From the NCBI RefSeq assembly GCF_009796865.1, contig NZ_CP047028.1, positions 1,302,001 to 1,366,000 of the forward strand: a stretch of 64,000 nucleotides of DNA. Reading direction: 5' to 3'. Both the position numbers and the translations under genes were made by a program. The first letter of the stretch is position 1. Each line of letters opens with the position of its first letter. Under the pieces are notes generated by a model. That model saw only the letters and a program-made list of their open reading frames with translations, was not told the DNA's origin and searched no databases. This document shows positions 23,701 to 31,649 of this stretch, piece after piece. The stretch is from Formosa sp. L2A11 (lineage in GTDB: Bacteria; Bacteroidota; Bacteroidia; Flavobacteriales; Flavobacteriaceae).

Positions 23701-24168
23701 ATGGGAATTAAAAGTTTTACAGGAGCCAGGAAGCAACAACTTAAAGAAGTAGATCAGGTATCTGTACTAGTTAGTGATTACATGAGTCGAGATCTTATTA
23801 CATTTAAACCAGAACAAATGGTAGAAGATGTTATCGATAAATTAATTAACAATAAGATTTCTGGAGGTCCCGTAGTCAATGATAATTTTGAACTTGTTGG
23901 AATAATTTCTGAAGGCGATTGTTTAAAGCAAATTAGCGACAGCAGATATTATAATATGCCCATTGAACAAGACAAAGTGGAAACACGAATGATGAAAAAT
24001 GTCGAAACTATAGATGGTAATATGAATATTTTTGACGCTGCAAATAAATTTTTAGAATCTAAAAGGCGTCGTTTTCCTATAGTTATGGACGGTAAATTGG
24101 TTGGGCAAATAAGCCAGAAAGATATTTTAAAAGCGGCACTTACTTTAAAAGGACATAACTGGAAATAA
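23701..24168 (+). CDS. CBS-domain pair protein
   Basis: A 155-residue cytoplasmic protein made of two CBS motifs, at about residues 28-85 ('VSDYMSRDLITFKPEQMV') and 98-155 ('VETRMMKNVETIDGNM', 'RRFPIVMDGKLVGQISQKD'). CBS pairs bind adenine nucleotides and usually regulate a partner. Here no catalytic domain is attached and no obvious partner is adjacent, so it may act as a stand-alone energy or stress sensor. The gene converges on the zinc-ribbon gene with only ten bases between stop codons. Confidence 0.88.
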   Translation: MGIKSFTGARKQQLKEVDQVSVLVSDYMSRDLITFKPEQMVEDVIDKLINNKISGGPVVNDNFELVGIISEGDCLKQISDSRYYNMPIEQDKVETRMMKNVETIDGNMNIFDAANKFLESKRRRFPIVMDGKLVGQISQKDILKAALTLKGHNWK

Positions 24169-24178
24169 TACCTTGTTT

Positions 24179-24529
24179 TTAAGCATCCCGTTTAACCAAA
24201 GCATAATAATCGCCTTCTAGCGGTAAATAGCCTTGGTTGTACACAAAATAATATGTTGTTCCTGCTTTTGTAATATATATACTAGTAAATAAACTAAAAT
24301 CGAACCCTAAATTAAGTAGTTTTAATTTAGTGGTTTTTGTTTTTTTATCAGGATTAAGCGTTTCTAAAATGCGCCAATTCTTACGTAATTTATTATTTGT
24401 ATTCCTAATTAAGTTTTTACTATCCTTGTTTATCTGGTTGTTATAGGCATTTCTGCAATAATCGTTACAAAACTTTTTGTCCGATCTCCCTATAATTTTT
24501 TCACCACATTCTAAACAAGCTTTATTCAT
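24179..24529 (-). CDS. Zinc-ribbon protein (DUF2116-like)
   Basis: A 116-residue cytoplasmic protein starting 'MNKACLECGEKIIGRSDKKFC'. It has a four-Cys zinc ribbon (C-x2-C ... C-x3-C within residues 4-28), then a basic helical stretch ('KNLIRNTNNKLRKNWRILE') and a small beta domain near the end. The ATG at 24529 directly follows the stop codon of the upstream gene, so I prefer it to the start eight codons earlier inside that gene. The function is unknown; the zinc ribbon and basic linker would suit nucleic-acid or ribosome binding. Confidence 0.72.
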   Translation of the reverse strand: MNKACLECGEKIIGRSDKKFCNDYCRNAYNNQINKDSKNLIRNTNNKLRKNWRILETLNPDKKTKTTKLKLLNLGFDFSLFTSIYITKAGTTYYFVYNQGYLPLEGDYYALVKRDA

Positions 24530-24530
24530 A

Positions 24531-25091
24531 TTAAAATAATTTAGAGACTCCAATAGCTAATACCCATGAGTCGTATTCATCAAATCTTAAATCGTAACCT
24601 ATAGCTGCGCCAAGTTCAAAAGCTTTAGGAAGCTCTAAACTATATTCAACTTCACCTCGTATTAAAAATAAATCTTCTTCTTTTGCAAATTCTTCTCCAG
24701 CTCCAAGCATAAAAGTAAAGTGTTCTCCAGGTTTGTAGGCTGCCATAAGTGCTGGTGCAATAGGTAATTCACGTTCTAAAATTTCACTTTCTCCTTCGTT
24801 GGTTTCTTTCTGGATTTCATAAGTTTCTAGAATAAAATCTGTGTGTAATCCTACGGCCCAGTTTTTATTAAACCAATAGTTATAATTTAAACTTACCATA
24901 GGCACAACCAACCATCTATTATCTCCAACATCATGACCTTCGTCTATATGAGCATGACCAATCATAACTCCAATTTGGTGATGTTCAAAACCTTCTTCAT
25001 TTTCTGCTTCGTATTCATTATCAGATTCTTGAGCATAAATTGTATAGGCTCCTAATTGAAGTAATATAAGTAAAAGTAATGTTTTTTTCAT
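24531..25091 (-). CDS. Outer-membrane beta-barrel protein
   Basis: A 186-residue exported protein with a signal peptide ending at 'YTIYAQ' (about residue 20), an acidic-His segment ('ENEEGFEHHQIGVMIGHAHI') and alternating amphipathic strands of a small eight-strand-type barrel ending in 'WVLAIGVSKLF' with a terminal Phe. Its role is unknown. It heads a two-gene minus-strand unit with the zinc-ribbon gene and is divergent from ssb. The shared spacer contains a four-copy direct repeat. An imperfect -7 (TAACTTTA) lies at 25110-25117. Confidence 0.75.
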   Translation of the reverse strand: MKKTLLLLILLQLGAYTIYAQESDNEYEAENEEGFEHHQIGVMIGHAHIDEGHDVGDNRWLVVPMVSLNYNYWFNKNWAVGLHTDFILETYEIQKETNEGESEILERELPIAPALMAAYKPGEHFTFMLGAGEEFAKEEDLFLIRGEVEYSLELPKAFELGAAIGYDLRFDEYDSWVLAIGVSKLF

Positions 25092-25174
25092 TGGTTGTTA
25101 ATTTTTAGTTAAAGTTAAATAATAAATAGAGTTGAGGTCTGAAATGGAGTGTGTTTTTTATAATCATTTGTTTT

Positions 25175-25244
25175 TAAACGAATAATAAGCCGTTTGTAAA
25201 CGACTACAATCGGATGTAAACGAATTCAATTAGTTTTAAACCGA
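25175..25244. promoter_or_regulatory. Four direct repeats TAAACGA at 20-22 bp spacing
   Basis: TAAACGA occurs at 25175-25181, 25197-25203 and 25217-25223, and TAAACCGA at 25237-25244, giving starts 22, 20 and 20 bases apart, close to two helical turns. The flanks are partly conserved. The spacing places all copies on the same DNA face, as in LytTR-type or other oligomeric regulator sites. The array lies in the 233-base divergent region between the outer-membrane gene and ssb. Confidence 0.55.
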
Positions 25245-25324
25245 CTAAAATTTAGTTGCCGTTGCACCTTTGTAACGTCTTAATTAACTAAGATATAAAC
25301 GGTTTAACATTTAAAAATATAATT

Positions 25325-25660
25325 ATGAGCACACTTAAAAACAAAGTACAGTTAATTGGTAATTTAGGAAACGATCCAGAAATTATTAATTTAGAATCAG
25401 GAAGTATGTTGGCTAAATTTTCTATAGCGACTAATGAAAGTTATAAGAATAAATCGGGAGAAAAAGTTACCGATACACAATGGCATAACATTGTGGCTTG
25501 GGGTGCAACCGCAAAAGTGGTAGAGAATTATTTAACCAAAGGAAAAGAGGTTGCCATAGAAGGTAAATTAACATCTAGAAGTTACGATACTAAAGAAGGT
25601 GAAAAACGATTTATAACCGAAGTGGTTTGCAATGAAATTATTATGCTGGGAAAGCAATAA
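25325..25660 (+). CDS. ssb: Short single-stranded DNA-binding protein without acidic tail
   Basis: A 111-residue SSB with a complete OB-fold: 'LKNKVQLIGNLGNDPEI', 'AKFSIATNESYKNKSGEK', 'TQWHNIVAWGATAKVVENYL', 'GKEVAIEGKLTSRSYDTKEG'. Cellular SSB is usually 150-180 residues with a disordered linker and an acidic DDDIPF-like tip; here the protein stops at 'EIIMLGKQ', just after the fold. It is therefore probably a secondary paralogue, binding DNA without recruiting partners. An array of direct repeats upstream suggests regulated expression. Confidence 0.9.
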   Translation: MSTLKNKVQLIGNLGNDPEIINLESGSMLAKFSIATNESYKNKSGEKVTDTQWHNIVAWGATAKVVENYLTKGKEVAIEGKLTSRSYDTKEGEKRFITEVVCNEIIMLGKQ

Positions 25661-25667
25661 ATAGCCT

Positions 25668-25702
25668 AAAGCGGGTAGTAATTTAAAATAACCCGCTTTG
25701 TT
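25668..25702 (+). terminator. Terminator of ssb
   Basis: AAAGCGGGT (25668-25676) pairs perfectly with ACCCGCTTT (25691-25699), followed after one G by a T run. The 3' arm overlaps the last codons of the convergent small membrane gene. Confidence 0.75.
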
Positions 25703-25901
25703 TTTTCTTTTTTTGTTTATTGCGATAAATCTGAAATAGCATATATATGGTAAAAAGAATAAGTATAGGAAGAATAATAACTAAATCAATTCTTATTATA
25801 ACCTCTTCCTGATTGTTAGCCCAATTCATGACTAAAATTTCCCAAACTATAAAGGCTAACCAACATAGTCCAAGTATTATTTTTGATCTTTTTTTGCGCA
25901 T
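25683..25901 (-). CDS. Small two-helix membrane protein
   Basis: A 72-residue protein with two hydrophobic segments ('IILGLCWLAFIVWEILVM' and 'IDLVIILPILILFTIYMLF'), a basic N-terminus and a lysine-rich C-terminus ('YRNKQKKKKQSGLF'). Both ends should be cytoplasmic. I do not recognise a family. The coding sequence runs into the ssb terminator. Confidence 0.55.
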   Translation of the reverse strand: MRKKRSKIILGLCWLAFIVWEILVMNWANNQEEVIIRIDLVIILPILILFTIYMLFQIYRNKQKKKKQSGLF

Positions 25902-26040
25902 AATATATCTTGTTTATATTCAATTAATTTTTGTGAGTGCTGTAAAACGAGCTAATTAGCTTATTGTTTTGCTGCTTCTTATTCTAAATTAATGCGTATT
26001 AATAAAAGTATAGCTTTAAATCTGTGCCATATTCATAATA

Positions 26041-26055
26041 ATCAGATTATCTGAT
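26041..26055. promoter_or_regulatory. 15-base palindrome upstream of ppc
   Basis: ATCAGAT and ATCTGAT are perfect seven-base inverted arms around one T, 92 bases before the ppc start. The size suits a dimeric regulator. No cognate regulator is adjacent. Confidence 0.35.
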
Positions 26056-26146
26056 GGTATAACTTAAATTTACGTAAAATTTGTAAAACTATGATAGTCT
26101 ATTGGCTAACCTTTAGTATTTTTATAGAAAATATAGAAGTTCGAAA

Positions 26147-28732
26147 ATGTCAGTACAACCGAAATTAACCAGATTTAATCAAAATGTATTATCTAAATAC
26201 CAGATATACAATAGTATTTTCATGACGTTACCGTTCGACTCGATTACTAAAACGGGTGTATTATTACCGCTTTTTCATGAAACCTGCGAGAAAGGGTTTC
26301 AAAATGGTGATAATCCTACTACGATTGTTGAGTCGTTTTTTGAAAAATATCAAGCGAGGCGTTCAGACGAAAGTCAAATTAATTTATTATTCAGATTTAT
26401 TCAATATATAGAAAGACAAGTTGTGTTATTTGATGCTATTGAAGATGCTGCTTTTCCCGTAGTAAACAATATGGATGGGATTGGTACACTTCGTAGTTTA
26501 AAAGAAACAGCAAGTTCTGAAAACAGAACAGAGCTTTTAAAACAATATCTTGAAGAATTTAAAGTGCGTATAGTATTAACGGCGCACCCAACACAATTCT
26601 ATCCTGGTTCTGTATTAGGTATTATTACCGATTTAACAGCTGCGATTCAAGAAAATAACTTGTTATTAATTAACGATTTGTTGGCTCAGTTGGGAAAAAC
26701 ACCATTTTATAAGCATGCTAAACCAACACCTTACGATGAGGCTATTAGCTTGATTTGGTATTTAGAAAATGTGTTTTATTATTCTTTTGGATCTATATAC
26801 GATTACATTCAACAAAATATTTTTGATAATAAAGAGATTGATAACGATATTTTAAACATCGGATTTTGGCCTGGAGGAGACCGTGACGGTAACCCTTTTG
26901 TAACGCCAGAAATAACGCTTAAAGTGTCTGAGCGTTTAAAACAAGCCATTTTAAAGAGTTACTATCGTGATGCACGTAAATTAAAACGTAAATTAACTTT
27001 TAAAGGTGTTGAAGAACGTATTTCTTCAATCGAACAGAAGTTATATAATCACATGATTAATGTAGCCGATAATACAATCATTACTTTAGAAGAACTTAAT
27101 TCAGAGTTAACTGCAATTATTTCAACTTTAGTAGAAAAACATCAATCATTGTATGTTACTGAAGTTAAAAGCTTCATTAATAAAATAAAATTATTCGGAT
27201 TTCATTTTGCAGCGTTAGATGTAAGACAAGATAGTCGTGCACACGACCAAGTATTTACAGATATGGTTGAAGCTGTAATAGCTTCAGGAAGTGATATCTT
27301 TCCAGCAAACTATAATCAGTTATCGGCAGAAGAACAGGTTGCTATTTTAACTAAGGTTGAAGGCGCTGTAGATATGTCTATTTTTAAAGGAGAAGATGTT
27401 TTAAAAACATTAAACTCTATGGTTGCTATTAAGTACATTCAAGACCATAACGGAGAGAAAGCAGCGAATAGATATATTATTAGTAACAATCAAACAACTT
27501 TAAATGTTATGCAACTGTTTGCTATGTTAAAGCTTGTTGCTTTTCATGATAAACTAACAGTAGATATTGGACCGTTGTTTGAAACGATTACCGATTTAGA
27601 AAATGCCCATTTAGTAATGGAGGAATTATATACAAATCCTGCTTACAGTGCGCATTTAAAATCTAGAGGAAATAGACAAACTATTATGTTAGGTTTCTCT
27701 GATGGGACAAAAGATGGTGGATACTTAATGGCAAACTGGGCTATTTTCCAAGCTAAAGAGCGATTAACAGAAATATCTAGAAAATATGATGTTACCGTAT
27801 TGTTCTTTGATGGACGTGGTGGACCTCCTGCTCGTGGTGGTGGAAAAACACATCAATTTTATGCCTCTCTAGGACCAACTATAGAAGATAAAGAAGTACA
27901 ACTTACTATACAAGGACAAACTATTAGTTCTAATTTCGGAACTTTAGATTCGTCTCAATATAATCTTGAACAATTAATTAGTTCTGGTATATATAACCGT
28001 TTAAACGATACCAATGCAGCGATGTCTGCAGACAGTACTGTAGTAATGAGCGACTTGGCAGAAATTAGTTTAAAAACATACGTAGATTTTAAAAACCACC
28101 CAATGTTTGTGCCGTATTTAGAGCGTATGAGTACGTTAAAATACTATGCAAAAACTAATATTGGTAGTAGACCATCTAAACGTGGTAAATCTGAAGGTTT
28201 AGTCTTCGAAGATTTAAGAGCCATTCCTTTTGTAGGATCTTGGAGTCAATTAAAACAAAACGTACCCGGATTCTTTGGTGTTGGTACAGCTTTAAAGAAA
28301 TATGAAGATGCAGGTGAGTTTGATAAAGTGGTAGCGCTTTACAAATCGTCTAGTTTCTTTAAAACATTAATAGAAAACAGTATGATGTCGTTGTCTAAAT
28401 CGTTCTTCGATTTAACTAAATATATGGCAGACGATGCTGAATTTGGAGAATTCTGGGAAATTATTCATACAGAATACGAGGTTACGAAAAGTTTACTATT
28501 AAAACTTACAGGATATAAAGTATTAATGGAAGATGAGCCTGCAGGTAAGGCTTCTATCGATATTAGAGAATCTATGGTGTTACCTTTATTAACAATCCAG
28601 CAATTTGCTCTAAGAAAAATTCAGGAGTTAGAAAAAGCTGAGGTTAGAGATGAAGATAAAATTAAAATCTATGAAAATTTAGTTACCCGATCTCTATTCG
28701 GAAATATTAATGCAAGTAGAAATTCAGCTTAA
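26147..28732 (+). CDS. ppc: Phosphoenolpyruvate carboxylase
   Basis: Cytoplasmic enzyme of 861 residues that carboxylates phosphoenolpyruvate to oxaloacetate, replenishing the citric-acid cycle. Catalytic His is in 'VLTAHPTQFYPGSV' (His147). Further signatures are 'FWPGGDRDGNPFV', 'FFDGRGGPPARGGGKTH' and 'SRPSKRGKSEGLVFEDLRAI'. The usual C-terminal NTG is replaced by 'NINASRNSA', a variant I associate with Bacteroidota enzymes. Monocistronic, with a palindrome upstream and a clear terminator downstream. Confidence 0.96.
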   Translation: MSVQPKLTRFNQNVLSKYQIYNSIFMTLPFDSITKTGVLLPLFHETCEKGFQNGDNPTTIVESFFEKYQARRSDESQINLLFRFIQYIERQVVLFDAIEDAAFPVVNNMDGIGTLRSLKETASSENRTELLKQYLEEFKVRIVLTAHPTQFYPGSVLGIITDLTAAIQENNLLLINDLLAQLGKTPFYKHAKPTPYDEAISLIWYLENVFYYSFGSIYDYIQQNIFDNKEIDNDILNIGFWPGGDRDGNPFVTPEITLKVSERLKQAILKSYYRDARKLKRKLTFKGVEERISSIEQKLYNHMINVADNTIITLEELNSELTAIISTLVEKHQSLYVTEVKSFINKIKLFGFHFAALDVRQDSRAHDQVFTDMVEAVIASGSDIFPANYNQLSAEEQVAILTKVEGAVDMSIFKGEDVLKTLNSMVAIKYIQDHNGEKAANRYIISNNQTTLNVMQLFAMLKLVAFHDKLTVDIGPLFETITDLENAHLVMEELYTNPAYSAHLKSRGNRQTIMLGFSDGTKDGGYLMANWAIFQAKERLTEISRKYDVTVLFFDGRGGPPARGGGKTHQFYASLGPTIEDKEVQLTIQGQTISSNFGTLDSSQYNLEQLISSGIYNRLNDTNAAMSADSTVVMSDLAEISLKTYVDFKNHPMFVPYLERMSTLKYYAKTNIGSRPSKRGKSEGLVFEDLRAIPFVGSWSQLKQNVPGFFGVGTALKKYEDAGEFDKVVALYKSSSFFKTLIENSMMSLSKSFFDLTKYMADDAEFGEFWEIIHTEYEVTKSLLLKLTGYKVLMEDEPAGKASIDIRESMVLPLLTIQQFALRKIQELEKAEVRDEDKIKIYENLVTRSLFGNINASRNSA

Positions 28733-28753
28733 AAAGCAAAGCTTATAAAAACA

Positions 28754-28783
28754 AAAAAGCCTCTAGAAATAGAGGCTTTTTTT
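28754..28783 (+). terminator. Terminator of ppc
   Basis: AAAAAGCCTCT and AGAGGCTTTTT form a perfect 11-pair stem around a six-base loop, followed by T's. The right end overlaps the stop codon of the convergent small gene. Confidence 0.85.
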
Positions 28784-28967
28784 ATGCAACATTTTGAAGT
28801 AAATCGAAACATGGACATTTGCCACAACGCTTCTTTTCAGACTTCGTATATTTTTCACAACATTTGGTTTTACATTTGTTGGAAACTTTAACGCCGGCCA
28901 TTAATAAAACGGCTTTTGCTTTTTTTAGTTCTTTCTTTTTAACTTTTTTGTCTTTCTTCTTGCCCAA
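28782..28967 (-). CDS. Small lysine- and cysteine-rich protein, TTG start
   Basis: A 61-residue protein with a very basic first half ('GKKKDKKVKKKELKKAK') and six Cys residues in the second half ('CKTKCCEKYTKSEKKRCGKC', then PCF). There is no upstream ATG before an in-frame stop, so the start is TTG at 28967. The Cys pattern suggests a metal-binding knuckle; the basic part would suit nucleic-acid binding. I believe similar small proteins occur in other Flavobacteriaceae, but I cannot name a family. Confidence 0.6.
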   Translation of the reverse strand: MGKKKDKKVKKKELKKAKAVLLMAGVKVSNKCKTKCCEKYTKSEKKRCGKCPCFDLLQNVA

Positions 28968-29043
28968 AACTAATCTTAATTAGTGGTTTAGACTTCAAAC
29001 ATAGTTATTTTTACTTAATCTAAATAAGATTAAATGTTAAAAA

Positions 29044-29562
29044 TTACATAGGGTTTTCAGAAGAGGCAGTACTTACTGTAAGTTGGTTTATATCTCTATC
29101 AAATAAATACAATCCACCTTTATCGTCTCCAATTAAATTAATTTTATCTAAAATGGTTCTAGCCATTGCTTCTTCTTCAATTTGTTCAGAAACATACCAT
29201 TGTAAGAAATTATGTGTAGCGTAATCACGTTCTTGAAGAGAAATATGAACTAAATCGTTAATACTTTGACTTACAAAAACCTCATGTTTAAACAACATTT
29301 CAAACATGTCTTTAAATGTTTTAAATGATACTTCAGGAGCGTTTAGTTCCGAGATAAAAGCATGTCCGCCACGTTCATTAACAAACTTGATTAATTTTAG
29401 CATGTGCTCACGTTCTTCGTCAGATTGTTTGAACATAAAATTAGCGATACCTTCTAGTCCTTTTACTTCAGCCCAACAAGCCATGGCTAAATATATTTGT
29501 GAAGACTCCGCTTCAATTCTTATTTGCTTGTTTAATGCGTCTACTATAATATTTGATAACAT
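29044..29562 (-). CDS. ftnA: Ferritin (non-haem iron storage)
   Basis: Iron-storage ferritin of 172 residues forming a four-helix bundle that oxidises Fe(II) and stores Fe(III) in a 24-subunit shell. Ferroxidase ligands are in 'QIRIEAESSQIYLAM', 'SDEEREHMLKLIKFVNERGG' and 'EQIEEEAMARTI'. The ATG at 29562 was chosen: the frame extends six codons to a TTG, but a TAACTTTG promoter element at 29578-29585 overlaps that extension. Monocistronic. Confidence 0.95.
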   Translation of the reverse strand: MLSNIIVDALNKQIRIEAESSQIYLAMACWAEVKGLEGIANFMFKQSDEEREHMLKLIKFVNERGGHAFISELNAPEVSFKTFKDMFEMLFKHEVFVSQSINDLVHISLQERDYATHNFLQWYVSEQIEEEAMARTILDKINLIGDDKGGLYLFDRDINQLTVSTASSENPM

Positions 29563-29577
29563 ATCCTTTCTTTTAAA

Positions 29578-29585
29578 CAAAGTTA
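29578..29585 (-). promoter_or_regulatory. -7 promoter element of the ferritin gene
   Basis: TAACTTTG on the minus strand matches TAnnTTTG exactly, 16 bases before the ATG at 29562. It overlaps the TTG at 29580 and so argues against that start. Confidence 0.6.
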
Positions 29586-29618
29586 GATATAAAAAGGCTT
29601 GATTTTTAATAAATACTC

Positions 29619-30506
29619 TTAAAAGCTTCCTTTTTTAAGTATTCTAAATAGTATAATGTCTTTTGTGTAAAAAGTAATCCGGATACCAAAAAGTAGTATA
29701 ATACCACCAAATATCATTTGTAATGTAATGGTTTCATTTAAAAATATCCAAGCTAATATAGATGCTAAAATACCTTGTCCTAATAAGCTTACAGAAACTC
29801 TTGTGGCTCTCATGTGTTTTGTGGCATAACTAATAAGTAGCCAAGCTAAAAGCTGACAAACAATACCCTGAATAACTAGAACAAACCAAGCAGTGTTTGA
29901 AAAACCAGAAAACGGTTGTCCCATAACAAAACTAATACAGCCTAAAGCTATTGCAGAAGAGACTACGCTAATAGTCATAAATGTTAATACATCTGTTTCT
30001 TCTAATACGCGTTTGCTCGTTAGCATATATACGGCATATAACATGCCTGATAGAATGGCAAAAAAGAAAGCAAGGTCGAAATCTAATTTGATAAAAAATT
30101 GAAATCCAACTAAGGTAATCATACCTATAATGGCAACGATAGTGCCAATCCAAAAGTTACGAGACGGTTTGTTTTTTAAAAATAAAAAAGCTCCAATACC
30201 AACCCAAACAGGAGATAAATTGGTTAAAAGAGAGGTTTGTGTTGCCGAAGATTCTTGTATGGCAATATTCCATACACCAACGTCTAAACCAAATACAACA
30301 CCACAAAGTGATGCTAATAGTAATATTTTAGTTGAAGGGATTTTTAGCTGTTTTGTAATTAAAACATAAGGCAAAATAATAGCAGAAGCAATGGCCATTC
30401 TGTAAAATGCAGAAATTAATCCTGGCGTTAAACTTAATCGTACCAATACGGGGAATATAGAAATACAAATAATTCCAATTATAAGTGCTATTCTTGGTTT
30501 TGTCAT
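29619..30506 (-). CDS. EamA/DMT family transporter
   Basis: Inner-membrane permease of 295 residues with ten predicted helices in two EamA repeats (about residues 5-135 and 145-285). Typical phrases are 'PGLISAFYRMAIASAIILPY' and, in the second half, 'MRATRVSVSLLGQGILASIL'. The family exports amino acids, nucleosides or other metabolites; nothing here reveals the substrate. It has its own promoter element and stands alone. Confidence 0.9.
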   Translation of the reverse strand: MTKPRIALIIGIICISIFPVLVRLSLTPGLISAFYRMAIASAIILPYVLITKQLKIPSTKILLLASLCGVVFGLDVGVWNIAIQESSATQTSLLTNLSPVWVGIGAFLFLKNKPSRNFWIGTIVAIIGMITLVGFQFFIKLDFDLAFFFAILSGMLYAVYMLTSKRVLEETDVLTFMTISVVSSAIALGCISFVMGQPFSGFSNTAWFVLVIQGIVCQLLAWLLISYATKHMRATRVSVSLLGQGILASILAWIFLNETITLQMIFGGIILLFGIRITFYTKDIILFRILKKGSF

Positions 30507-30531
30507 AACAGTTTTATTATAAAAAAGCGAG

Positions 30532-30539
30532 CAAAAATA
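30532..30539 (-). promoter_or_regulatory. -7 promoter element of the EamA gene
   Basis: TATTTTTG on the minus strand matches TAnnTTTG, 26 bases before the start codon at 30506. Confidence 0.5.
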
Positions 30540-30742
30540 TGCCGTAAATTTTTATAAAATTGATACTAAATATACTTAATGTAATGATATGTTATCCTAA
30601 TTAATAAATATATCATTTTGATGAAAAAAATAATATTTGATTGGCATTCTGAATTTATTTCAAAATCACATATGTTTAATAAATAGTTGTTTAGAGTATT
30701 AAGATTAAAGACGGCTAGATTTTATTTTCGACTCTCAGATTT

Positions 30743-31648
30743 TTAAAAATAAAGTTCTTGTGCGAGTCTAAATGTATTGGTATGTGCTTCTAATATAGTT
30801 TTAATTTCTGGAGAATAGCCGCCACCCATACTGCACATAACGGGAATGGCGTGTTGTTTACAGGTTTCTAAAACAAAGCGGTCTCTTGCTTTAGAACCTG
30901 CTATAGAGAGCGCTAATTTTCCTAATTTATCTGAAGCAATAATATCTACACCACATTGGTAGAATATAAAGTCAGGTTGTTGATTTGCGATTAATTTAGG
31001 TAAGGTGTTCTTTAATATGTTTAGATAGGTTTCGTCGTTTGTATTATCATCAAATTCAATGTCTAAATCACTCTGTTCTTTTTCAAACGGATAGTTATTT
31101 TTTCCATGCATAGAAAAAGTAAACACACGCGGTTCGTCTTGAAATATTTCTGCTGTTCCGTTACCTTGGTGCACGTCTAAATCTACTATTAAAATACGGT
31201 TTGCTTTTCCCGAGTTTAATAAACTCGTAGCTGCAATAGCTTGGTCGTTTAACATGCAAAATCCTTCGCCATGATTTGAGTAGGCGTGATGCGTCCCTCC
31301 AGCAATATTCATGGAAATACCATGTTTTAAAGCATATTCAGAAGCTTGTAATGTGCCAGAAGCAATTGTTATTTCGCGAGCTATTAAGCGTTCACTTAAT
31401 AAAAATCCAATTTTTAAAGCGGCACGATGATTTAGAGTTAGGTTTAATAAATCGTAAAAATACTCGGCGTCATGAACGTCTAAAATAGGTTTGTGATTTA
31501 TTAAAATTTCGGGTTCAAAGAAATTTTCTGCTGTACACGTTCCTTCATATATTAATTGTAATTGAAGCAATTCATATTTTTCCATAGGAAACCGATGCCC
31601 TTTAGGAATAGGGTGATTATATGTGGGGTGGTACGCAATTTTTAGCAT
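30743..31648 (-). CDS. Histone-deacetylase-family (AcuC-like) amidohydrolase
   Basis: Zinc-dependent deacetylase of the arginase/HDAC fold, 301 residues from the ATG at 31648. Active-site elements are 'AGGTHHAYSNHGEGFC' (tandem His), 'VDLDVHQGNGTA' (zinc Asp and His) and 'CGVDIIASDKLGKL'. Bacterial members deacetylate small molecules or proteins such as acetyl-CoA synthetase; the target here is unknown. The frame also opens at a TTG overlapping tex, but the ATG just after the tex stop codon gives the natural family start 'MLKIAYHPTY'. Probably co-transcribed with tex. Confidence 0.9.
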   Translation of the reverse strand: MLKIAYHPTYNHPIPKGHRFPMEKYELLQLQLIYEGTCTAENFFEPEILINHKPILDVHDAEYFYDLLNLTLNHRAALKIGFLLSERLIAREITIASGTLQASEYALKHGISMNIAGGTHHAYSNHGEGFCMLNDQAIAATSLLNSGKANRILIVDLDVHQGNGTAEIFQDEPRVFTFSMHGKNNYPFEKEQSDLDIEFDDNTNDETYLNILKNTLPKLIANQQPDFIFYQCGVDIIASDKLGKLALSIAGSKARDRFVLETCKQHAIPVMCSMGGGYSPEIKTILEAHTNTFRLAQELYF

Positions 31649-31649
31649 A

